A stretch of DNA of 5,092 bases from Clostridia bacterium. GTDB taxonomy: Bacteria; Bacillota; Clostridia; UMGS1883. The DNA lies in the NCBI GenBank assembly GCA_017441965.1, contig JAFSBF010000193.1:1-5092 (forward strand), in the 5' to 3' direction. The notes beneath the pieces are model-generated. The model was not told the DNA's origin, did no database searches, and was given only the letters and a program-made list of their open reading frames with translations. Made by a program: the position numbers and the translations under genes. How positions within the stretch are numbered: the first letter of the stretch is position 1; each line of letters starts with the position of its first letter. Below, in pieces: positions 4,632 through 5,092 of the stretch.

Positions 4632-5092
4632 CTATTCCTTTTGTAATGCAGATATTGCAGGGAAATATGCAATTAATAATGTTATAATGGAAAGTATCCA
4701 GCCTATTGGCCACACAAGATACAAAAAGGTAAGATTTGGACAAAGCGGGAAAATTAAATATACCCACACAAATCTGAATACGCACATAAATATAAAGGTG
4801 GAAACCGTCGGCAAAATAGGCTTACCCATTCCACGCAAGGCACCGCCGATGATCTCGTTAATACCGCAGATAAAATATGTACTCGAAACAATAATCATTT
4901 TCTGTTGTGAATATTTAACAACTGCCGGAGCCCCGGACATAATCGACGATAGCTGCGCAGAAAAAACCGCTGACAATTCCCCGAATGTCACACCACCTGC
5001 AACCGTTATCAAAGTTGCACGTATAACCGTCTTTTTTACACGCTCTATATTTCCTGCACCAACGTTTTGCGAAACATATGGAATTGTGGCAA
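4632..5092 (-). CDS. MATE-family efflux transporter, C-terminal part, cut by the window's right edge
   Basis: The C-terminal 152 residues are visible and the frame is open through the right edge, so the true start lies outside the window; the family is usually about 450 aa. The fragment begins with PYVSQNVGAGNIERVKK (visible residues 4-20), the hallmark of a MATE half-repeat. Hydrophobic segments follow at about 22-48, 64-85, 92-115 and 121-143. The stretch GGALRGMGKPILPT (82-95) and the W-containing last helix (VWPIGW, 126-131) are typical of the second half of MATE proteins. These exporters move cationic drugs or metabolites out across the cytoplasmic membrane using Na+ or H+ gradients; the substrate cannot be told from this part. 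The last residues are LQKE, then TAG. The gene converges on the XRE gene, with the long hairpin 18 bp after its stop. Confidence 0.93.
   Translation of the reverse strand, partial: ATIPYVSQNVGAGNIERVKKTVIRATLITVAGGVTFGELSAVFSAQLSSIMSGAPAVVKYSQQKMIIVSSTYFICGINEIIGGALRGMGKPILPTVSTFIFMCVFRFVWVYLIFPLCPNLTFLYLVWPIGWILSIITLLIAYFPAISALQKE

Noticed and set aside
4543..4785. 80-aa minus-strand open frame spanning the hairpin and the MATE 3' end
   Set aside because: It is in a different frame from the clear MATE sequence, runs through the palindrome and looks like a shadow.
5010..5012. Internal TTG as start of a 126-aa membrane protein
   Set aside because: The frame stays open to the window edge and the upstream residues carry the MATE motif PYVSQNVGAGN, so this is an internal Leu codon of a longer gene.

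Overview
The window looks like chromosomal DNA from a low-to-moderate-GC Gram-positive bacterium of the class Clostridia, probably a gut-type Eubacteriales/Oscillospiraceae-like lineage. The grounds are the strong GGAGG-type ribosome sites, the clostridial style of the penicillin-binding protein (basic N-terminus, three-cysteine C-terminal segment, Pro/Thr tail), a DUF6106-like membrane protein, a BofC-C-like protein and a MATE exporter. The organism call is inference from protein style, not from a marker gene.

Left block (1-3498, minus strand): three tightly packed genes read right to left. First is a bifunctional class A penicillin-binding protein (peptidoglycan glycosyltransferase plus transpeptidase, 773 aa). 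After a 15-bp gap comes a small two-helix membrane protein resembling DUF6106 (173 aa). After a 14-bp gap comes the N-terminal part of an NAD(P)H-hydrate epimerase (Nnr/YjeF_N), which runs off the left edge. The short gaps, each holding the next ribosome site, suggest one transcription unit starting from an extended -10 promoter near 3563-3571.

Middle (3499-4160): a 169-bp divergent intergenic region carries outward promoters for the penicillin-binding protein and for a plus-strand gene of 136 aa. That gene encodes a membrane-anchored protein whose C-terminal half resembles the BofC C-terminal domain. It ends at a 19-bp perfect-stem intrinsic terminator.

Right block (4161-5092): an AT-rich stretch holds an 81-aa XRE-family DNA-binding protein preceded by two near-identical palindromes (TTCC-N5-GGAA, centres 28 bp apart) and a perfect TATAAT -10. 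This looks like a self-contained autoregulated repressor cassette. It is followed by a 49-bp long-hairpin element with a GGGGATAGTCCC core, reminiscent of REP/MITE-type palindromes, and then by the C-terminal 152 residues of a convergent MATE-family transporter that runs off the right edge.

Most genes are ordinary. The items most worth a second look are the paired operators of the XRE gene, the long hairpin repeat between the XRE and MATE genes, and the stand-alone BofC-C-like protein divergent from a cell-wall synthase. I saw no CRISPR array, tRNA, rRNA or transposase gene, and nothing I would call a new multi-gene system.
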